From positions 682,001 to 746,000 of the forward strand of contig NZ_CP091509.1 in NCBI RefSeq assembly GCF_022870885.1: a stretch of DNA of 64,000 nt. Reading direction: 5' to 3'. Within the stretch, counting starts at the first letter, position 1; every line of letters starts with the position of its first letter. The notes beneath the pieces were generated by a model. It saw nothing but the letters and a program-made list of their open reading frames with translations. It searched no databases and was not told the DNA's origin. This DNA comes from Neisseria dumasiana (GTDB lineage Bacteria; Pseudomonadota; Gammaproteobacteria; Burkholderiales; Neisseriaceae). A program made the position numbers and the translations under genes. Below are positions 44,497 to 53,039 of this stretch, piece after piece.

Positions 44497-44545
44497 ATGA
44501 ATAAAGGCCGTCTGAAACATTTTGTTTCAGACGGCCTTTATTCAT
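44497..44545 (-). terminator. Long DUS-hairpin terminator of the surface lipoprotein gene
   Basis: A perfect 23-bp stem that includes AAAGGCCGTCTGAAAC and its complement, with a three-base loop. It lies 30 bases after the lipoprotein stop on the minus strand and can also act on doxX. Confidence 0.85.
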
Positions 44546-44574
44546 ATTGAACAGTTTACAAACGGTTTATATGG

Positions 44575-46347
44575 TTATTGGCGTTTTGCACCGTAACCGC
44601 CAATTAATTGCTGGTTGCCGTTAGACAAGCCGTAAGTGCCTCCGATTTCATCTACTTTGGTTCCGTAGAACTTGCCGTTCAAGCTGCCTTTGAAACCGTG
44701 TTGTGCGGTAGCAGCTTCGCCTTTAAAGGTATTGCTGTTTACTGCCCATGAGGCAGAGCCGGACATATCGTAACCGGCAGCAGGGGTTGATACCCTTGCG
44801 CCTTGTTCCAAAGTATGGAAGTGAGTATTAGAAGTTTTAAACGTCAGGCCTTTTTTAGCAAAATCGGCAACGGCCACTACATTTGCAGTTAATTGACGGG
44901 CGGGTTTGCCGGTTTCGGTAAGGTGAGCTGTTGTTAAGCCTCTGTATGTTGCTGTACCTTCGGTAGGAACATCCGAAACAGGGGTTTCATTACCTAAGCT
45001 TTGGTAACCATGGTTGATATAATTGTTTAAATCTACATAGTGTGCAAAAGTTTGCTCCGTCCATCCGGCTGCGGCGGGATCATGGAGAGTAATACGTACG
45101 CCGTTTATGAATTTAATTACATATACTCCGCCGAAAGGTTTGTCGAAATCCAATTTATTTTTGTCTTTGTGGACATAAGCAATACCGTGTAGAGCATCAG
45201 CAGTTTTATTGGCATTTTCTTTCATACCGTCAATCGCATTGTTACTGTTAGCATCTAATACAATTCTCATGAGCAGTTTGTCGGTGTGTTTGGGCTCCCA
45301 TTTTTTCAGGGCTTCCCAGCCGCTTTCATCACCATTGTTGACTTTCTTCCATGCGTCATCTATTTCTTTGACAGATGTTTGAGCATTTTTGAAATCGTCG
45401 GCAACTTTGTTCAAAATACCTGTTATGCCTGTAACATCAAAGGCTTCTTGATGATTTTTCGCTATTTCCAATATATCGTTATATTCAAAATCATCAGCAT
45501 AACGGGGTTGGGCTTCTTTAATTTTTTTCTTGGCATCAGCAATTGCTTTAGGATCTGCTTCAGGATCTTTCAAGGTTTCCCAAGCTTCTTTCAGTTCTTT
45601 AAATTCGGCTTTGATACGTTCATCCAAAGTTGTTTTAACTTCTGAATAAACGCCCTCTTTTTTACCAAACAAAGGAGAGATGTTTTCTTTTGTAGAACCT
45701 GCAGGCGTATATTTGGTAATAGACGAATCGGGAGTTAAAAACTCGACTTGAGTGGCCGGATTGTTTTCGGCACGGTTGGTTAATACTGCGCCGTCTAATA
45801 CCACTTCATCATTTTTGTTTAGAAGCAGACTGCGGATCAGGCCGATTTGGTTATCTACAAAAGCAGGTTTGCCGTCAACCTGTCTCAATTGAAGGTGGGG
45901 ATTGTGCTGTTGGGCGCCTGAAGATGAAATAAAAGAAGTATGCAAAGGAGCCGGTTTGTTTAAGGGTGCCAGGCTTTTGTTGTCTTTAATTTCCGAAGTG
46001 TGGTCAGGTTGCGGATTTGCAGGGTCGGCGGGGTTGCTGTCGTTAGATAATCCTGCCAAAGCAGCCAATGCCGCCTCCAGTTTTTCAACCGTTTGTTTAC
46101 TGATCAGGGCCTTTTGGCTATCGTTTAAGCTGTTGTATGCTTTTTGAGCATTTTTGATGCTTTGTGCGTCTCCCGCATCTATTTTTTCAACGCTGTCTAA
46201 CGCTTCAATCATATTTATTACTTTTCGTGCGGAAATGGCGTTATCGACGAGCTTGGCATCGGGTGAACCGCCACCGCCGCATGCTGCCAATACGGCAGAA
46301 CAAATAACAGTCAGTGCGATGTGTTTTAAAGGCAATTTTTTAGACAT
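44575..46347 (-). CDS. Slam-type surface-exposed lipoprotein with TbpB/NHBA-like barrel
   Basis: 590 aa. A lipoprotein signal peptide ends LAAC (Cys23) and is followed at once by GGGGSPD, as in Neisseria surface lipoproteins such as NHBA. Residues about 35-100 are helical, with AQKAYNSLNDSQKALISKQT, a FIVAR-like repeat. Residues about 230-350 are highly charged and helical. The last 150 residues (GTATYRGLTTAHLTETGKPA, ADFAKKGLTFKTSNTHFH, FKGSLNGKFYG ... GGTYGL ... GGYGAKRQ) have the alternating pattern of the eight-stranded barrel of TbpB, HpuA or fHbp-type proteins. Such proteins reach the surface through Slam. No receptor (TbpA/HpuB type) or Slam gene is adjacent. The ligand is unknown. Confidence 0.8.
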   Translation of the reverse strand: MSKKLPLKHIALTVICSAVLAACGGGGSPDAKLVDNAISARKVINMIEALDSVEKIDAGDAQSIKNAQKAYNSLNDSQKALISKQTVEKLEAALAALAGLSNDSNPADPANPQPDHTSEIKDNKSLAPLNKPAPLHTSFISSSGAQQHNPHLQLRQVDGKPAFVDNQIGLIRSLLLNKNDEVVLDGAVLTNRAENNPATQVEFLTPDSSITKYTPAGSTKENISPLFGKKEGVYSEVKTTLDERIKAEFKELKEAWETLKDPEADPKAIADAKKKIKEAQPRYADDFEYNDILEIAKNHQEAFDVTGITGILNKVADDFKNAQTSVKEIDDAWKKVNNGDESGWEALKKWEPKHTDKLLMRIVLDANSNNAIDGMKENANKTADALHGIAYVHKDKNKLDFDKPFGGVYVIKFINGVRITLHDPAAAGWTEQTFAHYVDLNNYINHGYQSLGNETPVSDVPTEGTATYRGLTTAHLTETGKPARQLTANVVAVADFAKKGLTFKTSNTHFHTLEQGARVSTPAAGYDMSGSASWAVNSNTFKGEAATAQHGFKGSLNGKFYGTKVDEIGGTYGLSNGNQQLIGGYGAKRQ

Positions 46348-46692
46348 AATATCCCCTTTTTCAATAACGGAAACAGCCGGGCAGGAAGTGCTTTGGCTTA
46401 CAATTCATAACAAACATGAGAAATTGTAAATCATTGTTGATTTAAAAACAAATGTCATTAACGAATTGTGTGTTTGATGTGCTTTGAATACTTCTATTTT
46501 GCAACATATCGCTTTTGGGGCGCATGGGAGCAGTTGTTAAAGTTTGCCGGTTTGTACGGTTTGTGAGTTTCTATCTTTCCGGTTTGTATCTTTTGCTGTT
46601 TAGTTCTCTTTCACTTATTCAGCCCCTGTTAAGTGGCAGGCTGTTGGAGTAAACTTGCGTTTCCTGCCATGTCGCTACCTGATGAATTCAAT
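46348..46692. other. Intergenic region between lipoprotein gene and tyrA
   Basis: 345 bases, AT-rich near the lipoprotein start. AAAAGGGGATATT is its ribosome site. No homopolymer tract that would suggest phase variation is present, and I could not identify a clear promoter or operator. Confidence 0.6.
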
Positions 46693-47574
46693 ATGACTGC
46701 CATTGCTCCGCTTAAAAAGATTACGCTTATCGGCGTCGGCCTGATAGGCGGTTCTTTTGTGCTTGATTTAAAACACAAAGGCTTGGTGGGTCAGGTGGCG
46801 GGCGTGGATTTGAATGCCGGTAATTTGGAGCGGGCTTTAGAGCGCAAGGTAATTGATGAGGCGTTCGGCACGGTTTGTGCGGAAGCGTTGGCGGGAGCCG
46901 ATTTGGTGGTGATTGCCACTCCGGTAGCGACGCTGCCTGATGTTTGCCGCAGTTTGTGTCCGCTGTTGGATAGCCATACTGTGATTACGGATGTGGGCAG
47001 TACCAAGCAATCGGCGATTGATGCTTTCCGCCGTTATCTGCCTGAGCATCTGCCCCGATGTGTTGCGGCGCATCCGATTGCAGGGTCGGACCGCAGCGGG
47101 GCGCTGGCGGCGCAGTTCGGGTTGTTTCAAAACAAAAAGTTGGTGGTTTGTCCGCACGGAAAAGAGGATTCAGACGGCCTTTTGATGCTGGAGTCGCTTT
47201 GGCAGGCGGTGGGGGCGCGCATTTGCCGGATGGGGGCGGATGAGCACGATGCGGTTTTTGCTGCGGTTTCCCATTTGCCTCATTTGTTGGCTTATGCTTA
47301 TGTGCATCAGATTGCAACGCATGCGGACGGCTCGACTTATCTTGATTTTGCCGCCTCGGGTTTTAGGGACTTTACGCGTATTGCTTCCAGCCATCCGGCG
47401 ATTTGGGCGGATATCTGTATGGCCAATAAAGAGAGTTTGCTCACGTTGTTATATGGTCAGCAAAAGCAGCTCGCTGCATTGGCTGCTATGTTGGAAAATG
47501 CCGATGTTTCGGCTTTGTACCGTTATTTTGAAACGGCCAAGCATACGCGGGATGATTGGGCTGCTTCGCAATAA
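46693..47574 (+). CDS. tyrA: Prephenate dehydrogenase
   Basis: 293 aa from ATG 46693 (MTAIAPLKK). The NAD-binding motif is LIGVGLIGGSFVLDLK (Gly-x-Gly-x-x-Gly at 14-19). It also has VVIATPVATLPDV, VITDVGSTKQSAIDAF and VAAHPIAGSDRSG (substrate-binding His and Ser), followed by DAVFAAVSHLPHLLAYAYV. It makes 4-hydroxyphenylpyruvate for tyrosine. No chorismate mutase domain is fused. A DUS lies in the gene at about 47170, and a DUS hairpin follows. Confidence 0.94.
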   Translation: MTAIAPLKKITLIGVGLIGGSFVLDLKHKGLVGQVAGVDLNAGNLERALERKVIDEAFGTVCAEALAGADLVVIATPVATLPDVCRSLCPLLDSHTVITDVGSTKQSAIDAFRRYLPEHLPRCVAAHPIAGSDRSGALAAQFGLFQNKKLVVCPHGKEDSDGLLMLESLWQAVGARICRMGADEHDAVFAAVSHLPHLLAYAYVHQIATHADGSTYLDFAASGFRDFTRIASSHPAIWADICMANKESLLTLLYGQQKQLAALAAMLENADVSALYRYFETAKHTRDDWAASQ

Positions 47575-47585
47575 GTTGTAGGCTG

Positions 47586-47616
47586 AGGCCGTCTGAACAG
47601 CTGTTTCAGACGGCCT
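47586..47616 (+). terminator. DUS-hairpin terminator of tyrA
   Basis: AGGCCGTCTGAA and its complement with a short loop, 12 bases after the tyrA stop. Confidence 0.75.
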
Positions 47617-47714
47617 TATGCAAAGGTTTCAGGCTGCTCAAACGAATCGAATCTGTTTCGGTTGGCGTGTGAAGATTGTGCTGCAAATGATGTGTTAAAT
47701 GGAGTGTTGATGAA

Positions 47715-48212
47715 ATGAACGGGTTCCGAAAAGTATTGTGGTTTATCGTGCTGTTGTCTGCATGTGCTGCATTCGGTTCGTTTTATTCGCAATATGTGAT
47801 GGGTTTGAATCCTTGTGTATTGTGTATTCTGCAACGTTTGGCTGTGATGGCGGTAGGTTTTTTGGCTTTGGTTTGCGCGTTATTCAGCCAAACCGGTAAG
47901 GCGGCGCGTATGGTGAGTGCGCTGTTGGTGAGTATTCCGGCGGTTTATGGCGCAGGGGTTGCGGTTTATCAGCTTTATATTCAAAGCCTGCCGCCCGGTG
48001 CGGCTCCGGCATGCGGTGCGCCGTGGACTTTCCGTTTGCGCGATTGGCCTTTGTTTGAGTGGTATGAGCCGGTGATACGCGGTTTCGGCGATTGCGCCGT
48101 TCCCGATTATGTTTTGGGCATTCCTTTGCCGGTATGGAGCGTGCTGTATTTCGGCTTTGTAGGTTTGCTGGTGTGGGCGGGCTGGTTGAAAAGCCGTAAG
48201 GCTTTGCTATAA
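47715..48212 (+). CDS. dsbB: Disulfide bond formation protein DsbB
   Basis: 165 aa inner-membrane protein with four helices. Both active cysteine pairs are present: the CVLC motif (C34, C37) in the first periplasmic loop, and C100 with C127 in the second (ACGAPWTFRLRDWPLF ... GFGDCAVPD). It reoxidises DsbA and passes electrons to ubiquinone. It appears monocistronic. Confidence 0.94.
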   Translation: MNGFRKVLWFIVLLSACAAFGSFYSQYVMGLNPCVLCILQRLAVMAVGFLALVCALFSQTGKAARMVSALLVSIPAVYGAGVAVYQLYIQSLPPGAAPACGAPWTFRLRDWPLFEWYEPVIRGFGDCAVPDYVLGIPLPVWSVLYFGFVGLLVWAGWLKSRKALL

Positions 48213-48378
48213 GGTGTTTGCAGCATAGTCGGTTTGTGTGCCGGAAAAGTTATTCGGGCTTGAAGATCAGTTGAACGGGCGTGCCTCTTTTAAATTTATT
48301 TAATCATTTCGGGCTGCATTTGCTTTTTAAAATACAGTACACTGGCAGCGTTATTAAAGATAAAAACGATTATTAATT

Positions 48379-49005
48379 ATGTATGTAGGCGAACGGTTTA
48401 ATGCGTACAGCCATCTGGTGGGCTCACTGCTGGCCGTAACCGGCTTGGTATTTTTGCTGGTTAAGGCGGTGGAAACGATGGATGAGTATAAAATCGTGAG
48501 TGCGGCCGCTTATGGTTCGTGTCTGATTATTCTCTATGCCGGCTCAACGGTTTATCACAGCGTTTCGCGGCCTAAGGCTAAAGCGGTTTTGCAGAAAATC
48601 GATCATTGCGCCATTTATCTGTTGATTGCCGGCAGCTATACGCCTTTTACTTTGGTATCGCTGCATGGTGCATGGGGTTGGTCTCTTTTCGGCGTATCTT
48701 GGGGTTTGGCCCTTTTCGGCATCATTCAGGAATTGACCATCAGCCGTAAAAGTGAAAAACGCAGGCTTTCGATGTTTTTATATGTGTTGATGGGCTGGCT
48801 GATTTTGGTGGCGATTTATCCGCTTACCAAGAGTTTGCCGGCGGAAGGTCTGTTTTGGCTGGTGTTGGGCGGCTTGCTTTACAGTGCAGGCATTTATTGG
48901 TTTATCAACGACGATAAAATCAAACACGCCCACGGTATATGGCATCTGTTTGTGCTGGGCGGAAGCTTGGCGCAATTTATCTGCGTGTATTTCTATGTGA
49001 TTTAG
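48379..49005 (+). CDS. Hemolysin III / YqfA family membrane protein
   Basis: 208 aa with seven membrane helices. The PAQR/HlyIII signatures are visible: ERFNAYSHLVGSLLAVTG near the start, STVYHSVSRPKAKAVLQKIDHCAIYLLIAGSYTPF, and GIWHLFVLGGSLAQF at the end, with the His/Asp/Ser residues thought to bind metal. The name comes from a Bacillus cereus protein; haemolytic activity should not be assumed. It probably senses or modifies membrane lipids. Confidence 0.9.
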   Translation: MYVGERFNAYSHLVGSLLAVTGLVFLLVKAVETMDEYKIVSAAAYGSCLIILYAGSTVYHSVSRPKAKAVLQKIDHCAIYLLIAGSYTPFTLVSLHGAWGWSLFGVSWGLALFGIIQELTISRKSEKRRLSMFLYVLMGWLILVAIYPLTKSLPAEGLFWLVLGGLLYSAGIYWFINDDKIKHAHGIWHLFVLGGSLAQFICVYFYVI

Positions 49006-49115
49006 GGTGTTGCTTATACTGTTTACGGTTTGCCGTCTTGTATCAACCAGTTTATTTGTTACATAGAAACGGGAGCCGTGTTTCAGACGGCCTGCGGCCT
49101 TTGGATAATCCTCTT

Positions 49116-49250
49116 ATGCAGCCCATTTCTGGATTGTTTGCTGTTCTCGCTGTGCTGCTGATTCTTGTATTGCATACACAGTCGGAAGCAAAGGTTTCAG
49201 ATTTGGTTGTGCGGCATACTTACATGGTGTTGCACGGTTTCGGAAAGTAA
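49116..49250 (+). CDS. Possible small membrane protein
   Basis: 44 codons from ATG 49116, ending five bases before the racemase ATG. The product starts with a hydrophobic helix (ISGLFAVLAVLLILVLH) and has a short polar tail ending HGFGK. Only a weak GGA lies upstream. The close spacing to the next gene would suit translational coupling. It may be noise. Confidence 0.3.
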   Translation: MQPISGLFAVLAVLLILVLHTQSEAKVSDLVVRHTYMVLHGFGK

Positions 49251-49255
49251 GCAGA

Positions 49256-49945
49256 ATGAAAACATTAGGCATCATCGGCGGCATGAGTGCAGAGAGTACC
49301 GTGTTGTATTATCAAATCATCAACCGTGAAACCAATGCGCGCTTGGGTAGCAACCACAGTGCCGACATCTTGATGCACAGTGTTGATTTTGAAAAGATTG
49401 TAGCGTTGCAGAAAGCAGGCGACTGGGCAGCTGCCGGAGCGTTGTTGGCGGAAAGTGCGCGCAAATTGGAGAGCATGGGTGCGGATGTGTTGGTGTTGGC
49501 AACCAATACCATGCATAAAATCGCACATGTGATTGAGCAGGCTGTAGATATTCCGTTGCTGCATGTGGTGGATGCGACTGCGGAGACGGTCAAAGCCCGA
49601 GGCGTGAAGCGTGTCGGGTTGTTGGGCACACGGTTTACCATGAGCGACGGTTTTTATTCGGAACGGATGGTCAAGCTCGGTGTGGACGTTATGGTGCCGT
49701 CTGAAAAAGAGCAGGCGGAAATCCACCGGATTATTTTTGAAGAACTGTGTTTGGGCAGGGTTTGCGCCGATTCCAAAAGTTATTATCAGCAAGTGGTGCG
49801 CCGTTTGCAGGAAAGCGGGGCAGAAGGTGTGGTTTTGGGTTGTACGGAAGTCGGTTTGCTGTTGAAAGAAAACGATTGTCCGCTGCCTCTGTTCGACAGC
49901 GCTCAAATTCATGCCTTAGCTGCGGTAGATGCTGCTTTGTCTTAA
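49256..49945 (+). CDS. Aspartate/glutamate racemase family protein (YgeA-like)
   Basis: 229 aa. The family N-terminus is LGIIGGMSAESTVLYYQIIN, and the C-terminal active-site Cys is in VVLGCTEVGLL. The N-terminal catalytic position reads LATNTMHKIA: it has Thr where two-cysteine racemases have Cys. E. coli YgeA also has Thr here and acts weakly on L-amino acids, so this is the YgeA-like branch and not a true glutamate racemase (MurI). A GGAAAGTAAGCAG ribosome site precedes the ATG. Confidence 0.87.
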   Translation: MKTLGIIGGMSAESTVLYYQIINRETNARLGSNHSADILMHSVDFEKIVALQKAGDWAAAGALLAESARKLESMGADVLVLATNTMHKIAHVIEQAVDIPLLHVVDATAETVKARGVKRVGLLGTRFTMSDGFYSERMVKLGVDVMVPSEKEQAEIHRIIFEELCLGRVCADSKSYYQQVVRRLQESGAEGVVLGCTEVGLLLKENDCPLPLFDSAQIHALAAVDAALS

Positions 49946-49951
49946 AAACTT

Positions 49952-50003
49952 AAAACCGTTGAGGCCGTCTGAAATCTGTTTTTCAGACGGCCTCAACGGT
50001 TTT
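49952..50003. terminator. Long DUS-hairpin terminator between convergent genes
   Basis: A stem of more than 20 bp (AAAACCGTTGAGGCCGTCTG and more, with its full complement) and a six-base loop. It lies between the racemase and the flavoprotein gene and can serve both. Confidence 0.88.
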
Positions 50004-50035
50004 GCTTTACCGGTTAAACAATAACGGCTCCGCAA

Positions 50036-51901
50036 TTAAGCCAATGCTTCTTCCACGGCACGGTAGGCTTGGTCGATGGCTCCGTTGACATAAGGCATCC
50101 ATGCGGCATCGGCTCCGGCAATAAAAATGTTGCCTATGCGCTTTTGCATGGATGAGGTGGCGTTTTCTGCGCTGCTGTCCGAATCCCACAAACCGGTTTG
50201 TTCGTAGCTGTAACCGTGCGCCCAGCGGTTTAATGTAACGGCCACCAACACCGTATCGAGCTTTTCACCGGCAACGTCGTAAATGCTGCGCAGCTGATCA
50301 AGCATTTCTTTTTCAAGGCTCTCGTAACTTTGGCTGTTTAAGGCGCGGCGGCCGCTTTTATACATATCGCGGGCGGTTTGGCCGGTGAAATCGGTGGCGA
50401 TGCGAACCATGTGGATAACCATGGGTTCGTCTGCCGTTTGCGGAAACTGATAACCGCCCATGCTCACGGGGTCGTCGAGTTTGACGAGGCAATAGGGTGC
50501 GTCGGGTGCGTAGAGTGAATGCACGCCGAGCTTTTGGAAGGCTTTGGAGTTCTTGACCACGGCTTTGCCATAAACCATCGGCACTTTGACGTTGGTGAGC
50601 GAAGCAGTTTTTTGTGCATCGGGCATTTCGGGGATCACGCGGGCGGCCAGTGCGCTGTGTCCGGCGAAAATGGCTTGTTTGGCCTGCACTTGTTTGAGGT
50701 TTTCGCCATCGTGCGGCATGTAGGCAACGGCTACGCCGTCCGAATTGTTTTCGATACGCAGTGCGGTGCTGTTCAGACGCAGGCGTACTTGGTTTTCGGG
50801 CAGGTCGAGTTTGGCGTAGTCGAATTTGGCCAAAACGATGTCTTCCATCGTGTGGCCTGGTGCCGAATCGGGAATCATTTTGCGGACGAGCATTCGGGCA
50901 ATGGAGGCGTTGCCGTCGGGGAAGTGGTAGATATAGGGTTCTTCTTCCGATGCTTCGTGGGTCAGGCCGAGGTTTTGCACGCCGGGGTAGCCGTCTTCCA
51001 GTGCTTCCTGCACGGAGATGGCGTTGATGGCGTGTCCCCAATATTCGGAACTGATGTTTTTGAGATATTTCAATGCGCCTTCGGGCAGTTTGGCTTCGTT
51101 TTTCAGGAAGTCGTAATAGCTGGTGTTTTCAGCAAAATCGGCACGTTCGCCGTCGGTTTTGCCTTCGAGATAGTCGGCCGGGGCGGTGTAAAGTGCGATG
51201 AGTGCTTTTTTGTCGGCTTCCGGCAGCGGAAAGCGGTTGATGATATCGGCTGCTTTTTCTTCGCCTGCTTCAGGTACGGCGGCAACAACGGCGTTTTTGC
51301 CGAACGAAGCGGCGTTAAAGAAAATGCCTTCTTTGAGTTTGCGCTTGGTTTCGTATAAATCTTGATGGAAATAATCGGCAAATTTGGTGTAGTCGATACC
51401 GATATCTTTGAGCAGGGCGAGCGATTCTTTGGAATATTCGGATTCGGGCGAATCGATGGATTCGCTGCCTGCATAGGAAATAAGCAGTCTGCCGTTAACG
51501 GTAAATTCGTTGCGTTGGGCGTGGCCGCCGAAATCATCGTGGTTGTCGAGCAGCAGGATTTTGGCTTGAGGGCGTTGTTTTTGGTAGAGATAAGCTGCAG
51601 TCAGGCCGCTGATGCCGGCACCGATAACAACGAGATCGTAATGTTCTTCGGCCGCACCGGGCAGGGTGTAGTTTTTGTTTTGCAGAGCGATGCTGTGGGC
51701 GGCTCTTTGAACACCGTCGGCATCACCGCGCAAACCGAGCAGGGCGGGCGGATAGTAGGTGGCGTTGACGGCGGCGTTAACGGAAGATTCGAGCGTTTGC
51801 GGGGAAAATAATTTGTAGATTTTATAACCGCCCAGCATCGCTGTGCCGGTAACGGCGGCGGAGCCGGCTAGGAACGCGCGGCGCGAGAGTTTGCGTTTCA
51901 T
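50036..51901 (-). CDS. Tat-exported FAD oxidoreductase, spermidine dehydrogenase-like
   Basis: 621 aa. A twin-arginine signal (LSRRAFLAGSAAVTGTAML) predicts folded export to the periplasm. YYPPALLGLRGDADGVQRAAH precedes the FAD-binding motif DLVVIGAGISGLTAAYLYQK (about 88-107), and LLLDNHDDFGGHAQRNEF follows. The C-terminus NIFIAGADAAWMPYVNGAID is the second FAD-contact region. Length and layout fit the periplasmic spermidine dehydrogenase SpdH of Pseudomonas, which splits spermidine at a secondary amine. The substrate here is not proven. The gene is monocistronic, ending at the DUS hairpin at 49952. Confidence 0.8.
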   Translation of the reverse strand: MKRKLSRRAFLAGSAAVTGTAMLGGYKIYKLFSPQTLESSVNAAVNATYYPPALLGLRGDADGVQRAAHSIALQNKNYTLPGAAEEHYDLVVIGAGISGLTAAYLYQKQRPQAKILLLDNHDDFGGHAQRNEFTVNGRLLISYAGSESIDSPESEYSKESLALLKDIGIDYTKFADYFHQDLYETKRKLKEGIFFNAASFGKNAVVAAVPEAGEEKAADIINRFPLPEADKKALIALYTAPADYLEGKTDGERADFAENTSYYDFLKNEAKLPEGALKYLKNISSEYWGHAINAISVQEALEDGYPGVQNLGLTHEASEEEPYIYHFPDGNASIARMLVRKMIPDSAPGHTMEDIVLAKFDYAKLDLPENQVRLRLNSTALRIENNSDGVAVAYMPHDGENLKQVQAKQAIFAGHSALAARVIPEMPDAQKTASLTNVKVPMVYGKAVVKNSKAFQKLGVHSLYAPDAPYCLVKLDDPVSMGGYQFPQTADEPMVIHMVRIATDFTGQTARDMYKSGRRALNSQSYESLEKEMLDQLRSIYDVAGEKLDTVLVAVTLNRWAHGYSYEQTGLWDSDSSAENATSSMQKRIGNIFIAGADAAWMPYVNGAIDQAYRAVEEALA

Positions 51902-51991
51902 AAACTTCCTGATTGATATGGGTTAAAGTTGTGTGCCTGTTGCGTGCCCGTTTAGCCCGGGTTGGGGTATGTTTGGCGGCTCATACAGTAT

Positions 51992-52055
51992 GAGACTTTT
52001 ATAAAACCCCTGTCTGCGGTATGCCCGCTTACTTATCTGTTTGATATGTGCCTGC
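51992..52055. repeat. Degraded fragment of the MITE-like repeat
   Basis: GAGACTTTTATAAAACCCCTG, then CTGCGGTATG and CTTATCTGTTTGATATGTGCCTGC, follow the left half of the elements at 12959 and 52263 with many changes. The right half is not recognisable. 51902-52262 contains nothing else I can name. Confidence 0.5.
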
Positions 52056-52262
52056 CCCGATATTGCAAACAGACTTGATTTGCTACGGTCTTGCGGCGGC
52101 TTGCCGTATGTTGCAAACATAGATTAATGATGGCGGCAAAACGGGTAGGAATGTGAAAAGGGCATAAGTCTAACAAATTATGTGTTCGTCGGACTACAAA
52201 CGGCATGAAAAAAATGATTGTGTGATTGATATTTGCGACAGATAGTGTTGAGGCGAGAGTCT

Positions 52263-52405
52263 GAGCCCTTTACAAAACCCCGGTTGCGGCGCATTTCGGC
52301 GTTGTGCGTTGCCCGACTGTTTGCTTATCTGTGTGATATGTCTTGCATTCGTCGGGTTGCTGCGTGTTGAACTGCATTAACATTCGAAGGTTTTGTAAAG
52401 GTGTG
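52263..52405. repeat. MITE-like repeat, diverged copy
   Basis: 143 bases aligned end to end with 12959-13100. The ends are GAGCCCTTTACAAAACCCC and GGTTTTGTAAAGGTGTG, and shared inner blocks are TGCGGCGCATTTC-GCGTTGTGCG, TTATCTGTGTGATATGTCT and TTGAACTGCATTAACAT. The inverted repeats have lost identity, so this copy is older. Confidence 0.75.
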
Positions 52406-52437
52406 AGGCCGTCTGAAAAATGGTTTTCAGACGGCCT
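52406..52437 (-). terminator. DUS-hairpin terminator of ccoH
   Basis: AGGCCGTCTGAAAA and its complement with a four-base loop, 41 bases past the ccoH stop. Confidence 0.75.
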
Positions 52438-52477
52438 TTTGAATATATCTGTTCCGGCAAAATGGTTACGGTAACGG

Positions 52478-53038
52478 TTACTGGTCGGAGGCGGGAAGGT
52501 CAACCAGTTTTTCTTTGGCTTTGAGATTGACGGCATAGCCTTGGTTTTCAATCCATTTCTCTTCTACGCGCCATTTGCCGTCGGTATCTTCGACCCGTAC
52601 ATACCAGTGGTGGGTAGCGGGCAGGGGCTTGAATACGGCGTTGTATTCGGCTTTGTTGCCGGAAAGCGTGCCGCTTTGGACGGCTTGCAGTTTCACGGTT
52701 TGGTCGTCAGACTTTTTGGCCGGATGCATCAATACCAAATTCAATGTTTTGTTGCGGTCGAAATCACCGCTCACGAAAACTTTGGCGGCGTTTTTATCGG
52801 GGCTGATCAGCACTTGTGCGGTGATGCCGCGCTTAAGGGCTTCTGCGTCGCGGTGCAGCTGTAAGTCGATGTGTTTACCGTCTTTGTAGTAATCGTCGCT
52901 GACCAAATCGGCGGAATTGCTTTTGGCCAGATAGAAAGTGTAAAAAGCGGCAACCACCACGATGGCGGGCCCCGCCATCAGCAGCCAGGGCCACGGTTCT
53001 TTGTACCAAACTTTGGATTTTTTGGCGCGGTCGGTCAC
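52478..53038 (-). CDS. FixH/CcoH family protein
   Basis: 186 aa from GTG 53038 with GGAGAATAAT; the frame upstream overlaps ccoG and is not used. One membrane helix (WLLMAGPAIVVVAAFYTFYLA, about 22-42) is followed by a periplasmic domain with LVSDDYYKDGKHID, the FixH signature, and HHWYVRVEDTDGKWRVE. CcoH/FixH assists assembly of cytochrome cbb3 oxidase. The start codon comes one base before the ccoG stop on the same strand, so translation is coupled. Confidence 0.85.
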   Translation of the reverse strand: MTDRAKKSKVWYKEPWPWLLMAGPAIVVVAAFYTFYLAKSNSADLVSDDYYKDGKHIDLQLHRDAEALKRGITAQVLISPDKNAAKVFVSGDFDRNKTLNLVLMHPAKKSDDQTVKLQAVQSGTLSGNKAEYNAVFKPLPATHHWYVRVEDTDGKWRVEEKWIENQGYAVNLKAKEKLVDLPASDQ

Positions 53039-53039
53039 A

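Noticed and set aside
44575..46692. Phase-variation tract for the surface lipoprotein
   Set aside because: No homopolymer or short tandem repeat of useful length lies in the promoter or coding start; the run encoding GGGG after the Cys is mixed codons.
50519..51358. A 279-codon plus-strand frame opposite the flavoprotein gene
   Set aside because: The opposite strand encodes a Tat-exported FAD protein with clear motifs; the plus-strand translation is only its compositional mirror.
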